Position numbers and translations under genes: made by a program
Notes under the pieces: model-generated
What the model was told of the DNA's origin: nothing
Databases searched by the model: none
Seen by the model: the letters and a program-made list of their open reading frames with translations, nothing else
Shown: positions 47,247 through 58,979 of the stretch, in pieces
Numbering within the stretch: position 1 is the stretch's first letter
Layout of the letters: each line of letters begins with the position of its first letter
NCBI GenBank assembly: GCA_013396755.1
Contig: VWZF01005491.1
Location: forward strand, 165,003-229,002
Length of the DNA stretch: 64,000 bases
From: Sclerurus mexicanus
Taxonomy: Eukaryota; Chordata; Aves; Passeriformes; Furnariidae
Direction of reading: 5' to 3'

Positions 47247-50200
47247 TCCTGGTGGCATCCAAAAGACAAACAAGCTCCATGTCTGGTGTCAGAAGGGGGT
47301 TACCCCGGGCTATCAGAACCATCACTTACCAAGATGCTGGGAAGGTGGGGGGAAAGACACCATGCTCGCTGCCCACAGTGCTCCTCATCCTTGGCTGAAC
47401 CATCACGTGTCTACTGTGGCAGCTCCCACTTGTTGCTTCCCCAGCAATGTGCCAGGAGATCACACCCCACTCCAGCAACCTGATGTAAATCAGGCAGGAG
47501 CCTGTAACTGTGAATGTGGCATTTGATGAATAGTGTGGATCCCACATGCCATCCAAGGTTTGGATGCTGGGTGTTATTTCTGCATAAATACCTTAATTGC
47601 TGTCTTTTTAATTATACTCATAAAGAAAGGAGGTCCATCAGTCACTGATCCCCCATTACAGCAATGACAAGCATCACAAACAAATCATTAACAGACATAA
47701 AAATGGCAGGTAATTAATTTTAGTAAGAGCAGAAACGTTATCAAGTGATTTTATTACCAGCCTAAACTTCAGGAGGGGACATCAGTAGTCTTAATTCAAC
47801 AACATCTTCCCAATTAGTCATTGCTAGGAGGCAGAAGGTGGGTTTTAAGAGCTCAAGACCAAAATGGGAGACCATTTGTGCTGTCAAAATGGCACACAGG
47901 CATCACATCCCACTCAGGGACATCCTGTACCACATAGAGCATCCCATTCCATTCAGGAGCATCCTGTCCCACACAGGTCCAAGGCTTTATGGCTGTTCAT
48001 ACATTGTACAAAAGCTGGGCACACAATTTACCTACTGAACTAAAACTTGGAACAACCAGAGCCATTCCTTCCTCAGCCACCATGAGATGCTGCCCCAGGA
48101 ATTCACCTCCTGTTCTTTGGGCCACAGGAATTCAGATTCCCCTGGGTAAAGGTTGGTGGGAGAGAACAGAGATTTCACTTTCATAACCTTGAATCTTCTT
48201 TTCCTGGAGCTGGAGGGTCCAGAGTCGTGAGTTCTCACAAGTCCATCCTGCTCAGCACTGGTGAGTAACCCTGCACGGGAGCACAGGCACAGCCTGGACA
48301 GCTGGAGCTGCTGCTCCCAGTTGGGGGATTAATACCTCCCTAAAGGCAAAATTGCCCCTATTTGGTTAATTAAGTGGGCACCAGAGGGAAAAAAAAGCAA
48401 AACAAAGGCAGACAAAGCCCAAACACATGGAACACAAGGAACACAGAGCCCTTTCAGGGAACAGAGAAACATCCATTGTGCAAGTCAATTGACTCTGCAG
48501 ACAAGGTGTTTGGGCATGAACCAAGGGGAAGAGGAGACTTCACAACAGCATGAAGAAATGGATAATTACTTCCCCTGCATAGAGAGACACACAGGCTAAT
48601 GAGGAGGAGGACAAAAGGCCTTTTATTTGGTTTCTGGCTGTGTGCTAACACTGGTGAGTGCTTTCTCTGTACCTCCCTGCTGCTTGCTGAGCCTTTCTGG
48701 GCTCCTCAGGGCTGTGTTTGCCTCTGCGTGTCCTGGCTGGAGCTGGGACACACTGTGGCTGCAGGTGCCCACCCTCAGGCAGCGAGCTGATTCCAGCACA
48801 GGGCTGGGGTCGGGATGTGAGTCTTTCCTGTGGGGATCAGCTGCTCCTACACTCCATCTCTCAGGGCAGTGCCACACACGTTCAGGCGAAGGTTTACAGC
48901 TCCCCACCCTCCCCAGCAGACAGCACCTCATTCCAGCCCACAAGAAGATGGTGAAGGAGCAATTCTGGCAGCATCAGGCACACCACAGGCATTGCCAGAC
49001 ACCTCAGGATGGCTGTTGAGGGGTCCTGAAGTCGTGCCAGCCAATCTCTGCACTACAGCTCTGGTCCTTGAGGGCAGACGGAGCAGAGTCCCTGGACAGT
49101 CCCACTGCATCTTGGCAGTTCCTTGGCAGCACTGTGCCTCATACAGAACCGCAAATCCCACCACTTTTGGGTACTCCCACATACCCAGGGCATCTACCCA
49201 ACCCATCAAGGGACAGGAGGATGGATTAAAGGATTATGAGTCTGCTCCTGTGTGCAGGAGCCATGGGATGTGGACTCGCTCTCAGCTCCAGATGTGTGTG
49301 TGCACATCCTCGTGTCTGTGTCCATCTCTGTAACCAATGCGGTGCTCACCCCTTCTTACGCTGGTACAAACAAACGATCACAATGAGCACCAACTTGTGA
49401 GCGAGAATGAGAGGCAATGAGGAGAAAATAAAATCAGTTTGCAGGCACGAGCACCAAAACAATCCTTGTGAGGCCCTCAGCCTGCATAAATCACCTTGTG
49501 ACTGACGGAGCTGTCACCGGGGCTGACAGGAGCACAGCCCAGGAACAGTTTTCCGGTGGTCAGGTATCAATTACCATTGCTAATTCTGAAACCGAGACCA
49601 GCTGATGCTAAGAGGGGACTGGGAAGTAAACTGTCACAAGTTAAACCATCAAGTACCTTTTCTGGTTGTTTTCACTAGGAATGTTGAGTTTGAAATGGCC
49701 AAAAATGCTCGGACATAAGCAACATAACTGCTGCAAGGTAAAAGGAGAAATCAAAAACACTGGCTTTCGTCTCGGGTGGATCTGCTTGTAAAAGGAAATA
49801 GAGGCATTTCCATTCCACATCCCACCCCCACTCCCACTCCACCTTCATCACCAGTGATGAAATGACACTGGTGGGCTGCTCTGAACACACCTGACTCCTC
49901 ACTAAAGGTCCTGCTGGGAAAGGGCAGGCCTTCAGCTGAAATCCAGTCTGGTCTGATCCATACTTTGGGGAGACATATGACTAAGGGGGTGAAGGATCAT
50001 CCAGGTGCTATTTTTAGATGTTTTCTGGACTTCAGCTTCAGTCGCACTGCAGAGCCCTCAGTTCCCTGAACTCCTCACCTCCCACCTGGATGTCTGAGTG
50101 GGATGAGATGCCAAAGGAGTGCCAGACCCCCTGATTTATTGATTTCCTGACAAAAGAAATCACACCTCCATCTGTTGCCTGTCACTGCTTTCCTCCCTCT

Positions 50201-52209
50201 CCAGTCTTGGCTGCTCCATTCCCACCAGAGCTGCTGTGACAGCCCAGGGCTTGGTGGGAGCATCTTCTGCCTCTTCTCACCCTGCTGTGGGAGGGGCTTT
50301 AGTGGGTATGTGGGCAGTGGGTGGGCAGAGGCTGCACATGCCCCCAGCATCTGGGGGTCCAGCAGTTGTGTCTGAGGTAGGAAGAAGGGCCCTGAGCAGC
50401 AAGAGGTTTAAGGTGGATTTGCTGGATGAGTTCTTCCTGCTAAGAGAGCTTTTTAAGCCAAAAGTGAGGTTTTACCTGAAAAGAAACTGGAACAAGTGGC
50501 TTTTGAAGGTGTGGGAGGCTCAGAACAGCCAAGTGCGTCAGAGCAGGGATGAAAGGGGATCATAAATAAACCTGCCCTTGCCCTGCCCCCTCAGTGGGTC
50601 CTCTCCTCCTGGTCTGCTTCCCACCAGCACCGGGACTTTCAGGAGTTACTGCAGCCCTTCAGAGCCCCACCATCTGCCTAGGTGGAGTGGGAGCCTGAGC
50701 CAGAGGCAGGAAGGGAGAAGCAGAGTCCAGAGTTCTAGCAGGAGGGGTGAGCAGCCAGAGAACAGGCCAGGGGGGACTAGTGCCCAAAATCCAGAGTGTT
50801 TGGCCAACAGCAGCACTGGCAGCATGTCAGGCCATGAGGAATATTTTCCTTCCCTGTTTTGGGCCAAATCCCCACCCAGGCAGTGATGCTCAGCAATTCT
50901 AGAGTGATTGCACAGTGACACTCGCAGGAGACGCTCTGAAAGCTGTCCCCATTTCACTCAGCTGCCATGCCAGGATGAAGGTGATGGGGACACCAGGATG
51001 GAAATGACAGGGACATTCATACAGAGGAGCTCTGCATAACAACCCAGGAGTGAGCTGTGAGGAGTTAGTATTGAACACTCCCTTCCACGGTCTCTTTTGA
51101 TACTGGACACACATGCAGGAGGAGAATTAAATAACTAATTTCTGTTCTAGAAATATGTATTGTGGTATCAAAAGTAACACTGTTTATTTCCAGGTAGTCA
51201 ACCCTTGGGCCCTATAAATATTTATATAAAGCCAAGGAAAAATATGTTGGTAAGTTAGTGTGTCTTTAAAATATATGTTGCATATAAAGCAGCCCATATT
51301 TAATTGGATATATTGCTGCACTGCACATGGCTGCAGCTCAGCCCTTCACAGCCACATCATGCATTAAAAGTTTGGATTAGGAAAGGTCTTGAGGTAAAGT
51401 TCAAAATGTAAAGTTGCATTTTGGCAGATAGAGGCTTTTCTCTGAGCACCCCCAGCTCCATGAGGTGAGCATTCCCCGCACTGGTGTGATTCCAGCTGGG
51501 GCAGAACTCGGCAAAGGCTGACTGACACAGGTCCTGACTGTCTGGGGTGAGCCACAGGTTCCCTCATCTACTTGGGCTCCTCCTACTCCATGTGGCCTTT
51601 GCTCCACAGAGCTTGGTGGGATGTTTTCCCACTTGGAAGATGTCATGGTTTAGGAATGGCACTCCCCAGTTTAGCACCCCCACCGAGACTCTCCAAATCA
51701 CGAGCAGCTCTCTCACTCCTCACTGCAGTGGGATGGAGAAGAGAATTGGAGTCACAAAAGACAAAGATCATGGGTTGAGATAGGAACAATTTACTGGAAA
51801 GAGACATGAAATAAGAAAACGAACACTAAAAAGCAACAATATTAATTGATAGAGGGTACAAGAAAAGAAATTATTCACAAGCTAAAAAAAAAAAAAAATG
51901 GACAATACCAGACACTCCCTCTGCCATATTTTCTTGACAAGAAGGAGCCCCTTCTCCCTGGAAGAGAGTCCCTTTCCCCCATACCAGGCAATGATGTGTG
52001 GTATGGAATAACCTCTATGTCCTGCATGTGCCCACTCCTCATTACTGCAAAAAATTGACCCTGTCCTTGCTGGAACCAGGACAGAGGAGTTGCTTAGTAT
52101 GGTCCCCACCCTGCCTCTGCCTGCCCAGGCACTGATGAAAGCTGCTGGGACACTGGTGCCATGCCCAGAGCCCATCCAGCCTAGAGAAGTAGTGCTGTGG
52201 CCACGGGAG

Positions 52210-52312
52210 AATCACAGAATCATTTAGGTTGAAAAAGACCCTTAAGACCATCAGGTCCAACCAATTCCACCAGCACGGCCAAGTTCATGGCTAAACCATG
52301 TCCCCAGATGCC
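52210..52312 (-). mobile_element. CR1 LINE 3'-end fragment (-)
   Basis: Reverse-complement CR1 end: AATCACAGAATCATTTAGGT, TGAAAAAGACCCTTAAGACC, ATCAGGTCCAACCAATTCCA and AACCATGTCCCCAGATGCC. Confidence 0.9.
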
Positions 52313-54859
52313 AAGAATCATGGAATCATTAATCATGACCTTGAACTGGCCATCCAAGAACAGCATCTTGAGTAGTAGGACTTGCTGTATCCTCACTGAT
52401 GCACAGTGGCCATGTGCGACCTCATCAACACTGATAGCACTGCCTGTCCAAGTGCCTCTGGGCTGTGCTGCTCAGGAGGGTGACAAAGGAAGATTTTGGA
52501 ACCAGATGGACAGCAAAGGGGGCTGGAAGAGAGCAGGAAGATGAGCTTTGGCCTCTGCCATGGCTCTGACGTCACGGCTGTTGATCTAGGCAAGGTCCAG
52601 CACAGGACTTGGCCACTGGATGAGAATCAAGAGCCCTGTGTTGCTGCGTTCCCTCTGGAGCAGAGCTGGCAGCAAAACATGAGAAGAATATCATTCCTGA
52701 GCACGCAGCACGCATCCTGATAGGGAGAAGTTCTCACCAGCATTTATTTAACCCACTGAGAGTCACTTGGTGAATGACAGGACAGCAGTGATGGTGTTCA
52801 TCATGCATTTAATCGTGCAAGGAGTGCAGCCACGCTGGCAGAACCAGGAGAGCAAATTAGGGAGCAGGAGACATTTATTATCATAATGGGAAGTGACAGT
52901 GATCAAGTGAGACTCATACTAACAGGGAAGAATGAGCCGTGGGCTGGGGCCCTGCAATGCCAGGTGGGATGGGGGGGTGTAACATATGTACCCCAATTCT
53001 GCCCAGCATTGCTTAAAGGCATCAGCAGAATCAAGTCCCACAAGCCAGGACTAAGGTGATCCCGTGGTGAGGACACATCCTGGTGTCTTCCTGGAAGGAT
53101 GGACCCTCCTGAATGAGGGGCTCCTCCATGGGGAACACAGCCCCATGAAAAGTGGTCCCTGGTGCTCTGTAGCCATGTGTGACTTGCAGATGGGCAAAAC
53201 CTCAGAGCCTTTGGAGCAGGAGTGTTCACACACATCATCTCCAACCCTGCACCAGCAAAGCACCGACACTGCCAGGGACAAGAGCAGAGCTGTGTCTACA
53301 CCTGTACCCTTGCTTTGGGTCTCAGTGCCACCTAACACTGCTGTGCTCTGCCCTGTCACAGGCACAGATCAGCTCTGGTTCTCCTGGTACCTGTGGGTGC
53401 ATGTCCTCCCACACCACTGCCAACCCTCTGCCTGCCACAGCCCATGGATTTTAAAGAGGTGGAAATCTTTGAAACAAACCTATAGCCACAGAAAAAAATA
53501 ATCTCATTTCTTCTGTGAGAGTAAACTACCTTAAGGATTAAATCAGGAATAAATGAAAATGTTGCTGTGAGCTGCCACATGCCTGGAGCCTCTGCTTCAG
53601 AAGAACAGGGTGATCAATTCCAAATACACAGCAGGATCCATCCACAGAGCCTCTGCATGGGTGACTGTTAGGATCACTCAACAATCCCAGGTATTCAAAC
53701 AGCATCAAAGTGGTGTTTCCTTCCTGACACAAATACTTGTGCTGTGTCAATTAGAGGAACCGTGTCCTCTGCCCCGCAGATGGAATTTTGCCTGTGGGTT
53801 TTGTCCAGTAATTATTATTTTGCAGTAGATTATTTAAGCACTTGGTCCCCATGGCCAACACGTCCAGTAACGAGCTCTGAGGCCTCAAAGAGTGAATAAC
53901 AAAGTGCAGAGGGAGAAATAGAGTCGAGCTTTGTGAAGTCATTAATTAACACTTGCATACTGGGAGGGATCACCTGGATAGTGGGATTTTTCCAAGTCAC
54001 AGCTTGAGGTCATATAGGATTATTTTCATTCTTAAGGGCAACCTGAGGCCTCCTGGTTAAGGGAGGTGAGAGAAGCTCCTTGTATCCCTGTAGAAACCCC
54101 ATGAGCATCCTATTCTACTGGGAGCAGGATGAGGTGAATGCCATGAGGCTGTCTTGCAGGTACCAAGCTCCTCATCTCAGGACCTGGGCTTTGACCAGCC
54201 TTCAAAAGAGGGAAATTGCTTTCTCTCCCTGGAAAGACAGGCCACAGCATGGAGAGGTGTTTATAACATCAGCTTTGCCTTGTACCCTGGGTACTGTCTG
54301 GTGCTCTACTGTCCCCTTGCACAGAGGCTGATACGGAATTCCATGGGGACCAACCATGGACAGCACTGCTTGAGCTTGTCCCCAGTACTGAGACACTTCA
54401 CATGTGAGTATGAGGGAGTGGCCTTCTCCATGGAAGAAAACCCCCAAGAGACCAACCATGGACTCCCTTGCAACCCTCTTTGTGGCATATGGACTTTGGG
54501 GTGGCCGGACGTTCAGCAAAGCAAGCACAGCACACTGTTCCAGTCAGGAAGGAAATCCAGAGGGAGTAAACTCAAAAACACATGAAACCTATGAAATCCA
54601 CAACAGTTCCTCACTTAAGTGCAGCCCTTCATCCAAATGTTCCCTCCCTGGGAGGGACATGATGCCAGGAGTCTGCATGTACACTCACCTGAGGCATCAG
54701 CAGGTTTGGCATGTGGGCTGCAGCTGAGGTTTGTAGGGAATGAAAACCAATTCAGTGCACAACAGTGACTCAGCAGGCATAAAAATGTGATTTTTAAAAA
54801 AGGGGAGATGTTAATTGCTGATCTGCTCTCAAAATTGTTCCCTCTGAGGGTGGAGAGAC

Positions 54860-55041
54860 CCCAGCACAGGTTGTCTAGAGAAGCTGTGGCTGCCCCATCC
54901 CTGGAAGTTCAAGGCCAGGTTGGACAGGGCTTGGAGAAACCTGATCTAGTGAAAGGTGTGCCTGTCCATGGCAGGGCTGTGGAATGGCAGGAGTTTTAAG
55001 ATCCCTTCCAACCCAAACCATCCCAGGATTCTATGAATGTG
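54860..55041 (+). mobile_element. CR1 LINE 3'-end fragment (+)
   Basis: CACAGGTTGTCTAGAGAAGC, TGTGGCTGCCCCATCCCTGG, CAAGGCCAGGTTGGACAGGG, GAAACCTGATCTAGTGAAAG and CCCTTCCAACCCAAACCATC, ending in GATTCTATGAATGTG. Complete CR1 3' end, 5'-truncated. Confidence 0.9.
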
Positions 55042-56326
55042 TAACCCATTACTGCGGCCTCTGCTCTACCTAGCAGCAACTCACATACCTGGACTCAAAT
55101 TATCAGCAGGGGTTGAAGGAGTTACAGGACAGTGAGTTTGAATTTGTTCCTGGAAAATGGCTTTAAACTGTGACTAAAAATAGACTAATGGAGGACAGAT
55201 GGGGTGACATGTATTCTGTGATGGAAAATGTGTCAGTCTCTCCAAAACATCCCTCATACTGCTCCTGCTCCCAGTGGGATGTACAAATGGTTGGGGTAGC
55301 CAGAGGGCTGAGCAAGGTGCAACACTACAGACAGGTAGAGAGAACAAGAGAACACTGCCAATATGGAAAAAATTACTTGGACTAAGTAATCAACTAAGGC
55401 ACTTGATGTTCAATTTTTCATGAACATTTCCACCATGGATCTTGTCACTGCATATGTTAATGTTTACCGTGACAGTCTGGAAATGAGGAAGAGCTGGAGA
55501 GCAGAGCTCGGTTCACAGATGACACAGAGAGAAGTTAATTGAACCCAGAAAACCCATTGCACCTCCGAGCAGCTTGAGCCAAAGAGCTAGTGGAGGAGTT
55601 TGTAGCTGAACATCCGCTTTGACTAATGTGTTCTTCAGAACCCACATTTTGAGAGTGCAAAGCCCAGCCCTGCAACGTGCAGAGCAGACTGCCAGGGTGG
55701 GAGGGAGCAAATTTGGAGGGAAAAGGAGCTTCTGTAATGCTTAGGACCATGTGTGAGCCAAGAACAGAGGTTGCTGTAGCCCAATTTGGTAGTAAATGGC
55801 ATCAGTGACCAGACCTAGAGATGACCTTGGTGTATTGGCTGTGCCAATTAATTTTCAGCAGGAGGACAGGGACTGGGAAGTAGCAGAAGCTGCATCCATC
55901 AGCATGGGTGGGGATATTTCATACTCTTTGGATGAAGTTCTGGACAGCTTGCATGTAGCTCAGGAAATAAAGGGGATTGTGTGGAAGTAAAGCCTGATCC
56001 CAGGTGCTGTTGCCTGTCCTGCCTCAGTGTCCTGGGCCACGGGACCATGTCCAAGTGGACCCACAGCACCAGCAGATCCATCTGAGATCTTGGCACCTTT
56101 GCCTGGGATGACTGGAGGAGGCACAGGAAGAGAAGGGAGGCTGCAGGAATTGCTGGGCTTTGGAGCAGAAGTGGGAAAGGGCCTTGCCAGAGGGACCACA
56201 AAGGGTGACCTGGGAGGCACGGCCACACAGGCTCCAAGGCAGTGTGCCCCGAGGGAGTGGCACAGCCAGACAGTGTGAGCTGGAGGTGTTTACCCGCAGC
56301 TCAGGCACATGAAGCAGCCTCAGCTA

Positions 56327-56374
56327 CTGCCCCATGGAAACGCTGCCCCACGGAATCGCTGCCCCACGTGAAAG
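56327..56374. repeat. 16-bp triplication
   Basis: Three 16-base units, CTGCCCCATGGAAACG, CTGCCCCACGGAATCG and CTGCCCCACGTGAAAG, stand head to tail. Confidence 0.85.
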
Positions 56375-58979
56375 CCTGGGAGGGCAGCTCAAGGGCATGG
56401 GGTGTCAGAGGGGTTAAATGGGGCAGGACCTGGTCCCGAGGCATGTGGCTACAGTGGGGATGCTGCACGGTGCCCGGTGGGGTCCAGTGCTACCTCCTCG
56501 CTGGGGAAAGGATTTGACTCACAGATCCCACCAAAACCGCTCCAACTTCTCCCTTATCTTTTTTCCCACCAACGGCTGCTCGGAAGCATCCACGGTGCAA
56601 AGCTTGGCAGAGAGCACCCTCCAGTGGGCACTGGGAGGGCCAGTGGGAGCACGGGCGGATCCCGTATCCGACAGCATGAGAGAGCCCCGGTGAGGAGCCC
56701 CGAGGCAGCCGGAGCAGTGCGGCTCCCTTCGGACGCTGCCCGTGAGAAGCCAAGCTCGGCTCACCTCTGTGGCCGTGGGCTACAGACGAGTGTTGCTCTG
56801 GAGCTGAAGGTCTCAGAGACATTGTGCAAAAGCGGAGAGTTTGTCTGTTGGATGCTGAACCCCTTGGGCATTGATCCAGTCAGTGATGTTGCTCTGGATT
56901 TACTGGCGTCCAGGGACGCAATATGGGGCAGGCAGTTGTGCGGAGAGCTGATGATCCTCACACAATCACCAGATGTTCAGTGAGAAGACACAAGGCAGAG
57001 GCAATGGGAGTCCCCAGGACAAGCTGGGGAGAAGGTCAGGACCCCTCCAGAGTCCTGGCACCACCATCTCCTGCCGCTCTTCACCAAGCAAGACTCACCC
57101 AAAGCCCAACCACCCACAAAACCCACCCGAGGTTTCCCCTCTGGGCACACCATATCCCATTCCTCAGAGGGGATGCTCTCTGTGGGGCGGAGTGGAATCA
57201 GAGCTGGGAAAGCAATGCCTGAAGCATCTGGTTGCAGTCTGTTTGCAGAACTGGCTATGCTCCTGCCTGGACAGTGGCCAACGGAGCTGTTTCCCATGGG
57301 ATCCCAAGCCCATTGCTCCATGCACCAGGGTTTTACATATCCGTTACAGTGACCTGTATCCCAGAGCAGCCCCTGGATCTTGGCTCTGCCTACCTCGAGG
57401 GGTCTGGCCCTACAGAGAACCAAAACCTTCACAGGGGTATGCTGCTCTGGCACTGCTTCCCCCAGGAACTCTCCCTGGGGCCTGTCTGCAGTTCCAGAGC
57501 CATCACAGGGGTATGGGTCCTCATTTCCAGCCCTCACACCCCAGCCAGCTTCACTCCTGATCATCAGATTAATGTGGTAACTTCATGGTGCAGCTTACTT
57601 CACATGGAAAGGGTCCTTGTCATTTTCTTATGCTAAATATTTCACAGAAGACTTCAGGAAAACACACTTCATTTAGGAAAGAAAAAGCCATCTTAAGTTG
57701 CTAAGCGACCAGATTTTGTGATTTATTGACGTTGTTTCACTGTATGATGGTTTTATGAATCCCTTTGCCCCTGGAGTCAGGTTATGATCTGAGGATCTCG
57801 GCTCACACTCGATGGCAAGGTGTTCACACCTCTTCAGCTGCAGAGAAAGGCTTGGAAATGAGAATGAAGGCACAAAGAAGGCAAAAGGAAAAGCCCTTGG
57901 CACTCACCTGGCTTAAAATTCTCCTGCTTGCTAAGCCAGTCTCAAGACCTGGGCACTGCTGTCATGACAAACCTGTTGTGAGGCAGAACAAGAGGAAACC
58001 ACTCAAAGCCAGACAAAAATTGGATAAATTCCTATTCTGGCAGGGTTGCTTGCCCTCACCCTGGCCAGAAGAACAGTGCCCAAGTGGGAATGGTGGCTGT
58101 TAAATCTGGTGCTTGAATTTTGAAACACACAGGTCTGTGTTGGAGAAGCCACAGTAATAGGCACGTTGTCTGTGTATTTCTCCTCAGCTGGCAGTAGGAG
58201 AGGTCAGTGCTGGGAAGGGCAGGTGGGCTGGGAATGGGGAGCAAGCAGAGCCCTGATGGAATCCAGATGCTCTCCTTAGCCAGATGATGATTCATGATCG
58301 GCGCTGGCCAAGCCAAGAGAATTGGGCTGACTTCACCTTCTTCACCTCCCAGCAGGGTGTGACCCCGTGCCTCGGTTTCCCCATTTGTGTTGCGAGCAGA
58401 GCCAAAATACCAATGTTCCTCAGCTCCTGCTGCTGCCTGGATTTTATTCAGTGAGGTGCTGACCACCAGAGTCCCATGAGCCCAGGGAATGACAACATGG
58501 GAGAGCTCCAAGACTGTCCCAGAGGACACATTGTTCAGCCCTCTGTAAAGAGAGGAGCTCAAAGTATCTCATGAAGCTGAAATGGGAAAAGGGAAAAGGA
58601 GAGGGAGGGGCAAGTTCTCTGTGGTAGCAGACCCATGGAGATGGGTTTGGTTGCACAAACATTTACATGAGCCCAAGCAGTGCAGGAATAACTCAGGAGT
58701 CCAGGAAGGTTCACTATGCAGGGAGAAATGGTATCACAGGAAATTCCCAGTAGGAATTCCAGTCCTGCTCTGTCCCAGGCAACTGGGGCTGCTGGGGATG
58801 CAGTGCTGAGCCAGTTGGGTTTGGAGTTACATCAATCACAGCCGCTCTTCTCTCAACTTCTGCTTCTGCCCTCACTGCTGTCGGGACCCTCCACGAGCAG
58901 CCTGCAGCCTCCGGGGTAGGACAGCCAGGACATCCCTGCTGCACCCCGGTGCTGCATCGGAGGCACCTAAATATTGGCT

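Larger units (their letters stand above)
37261..58960. other. Intergenic region between MID2 and NHSL2, second part
   Basis: No coding exon is recognised on either strand. It contains CR1 fragments near 41.4, 42.1-42.4, 42.8, 46.0, 47.2, 52.2 and 54.9-55.0 kb, a poly-T run at 38667-38685, a 16-bp triplication at 56327-56374, and AT-rich islands at about 40.8-41.15, 44.93-45.25, 47.56-47.83, 49.37-49.6, 51.1-51.37, 52.7-52.9, 53.8-53.96 and 57.63-57.77 kb that look like candidate non-coding regulatory DNA. Confidence 0.6.

Noticed and set aside
50236..50565. Plus-strand frame ending in a basic, aromatic segment (LLDEFFLLRELFKPK...)
   Set aside because: It looked exon-like, but I know no matching family, and there is no paired exon or conserved context nearby.
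19658..58960. tRNA, rRNA or other structural RNA genes
   Set aside because: I searched by eye for tRNA A/B-box-like promoters and conserved RNA motifs and saw none; a covariance-model scan would be needed to exclude small RNAs.
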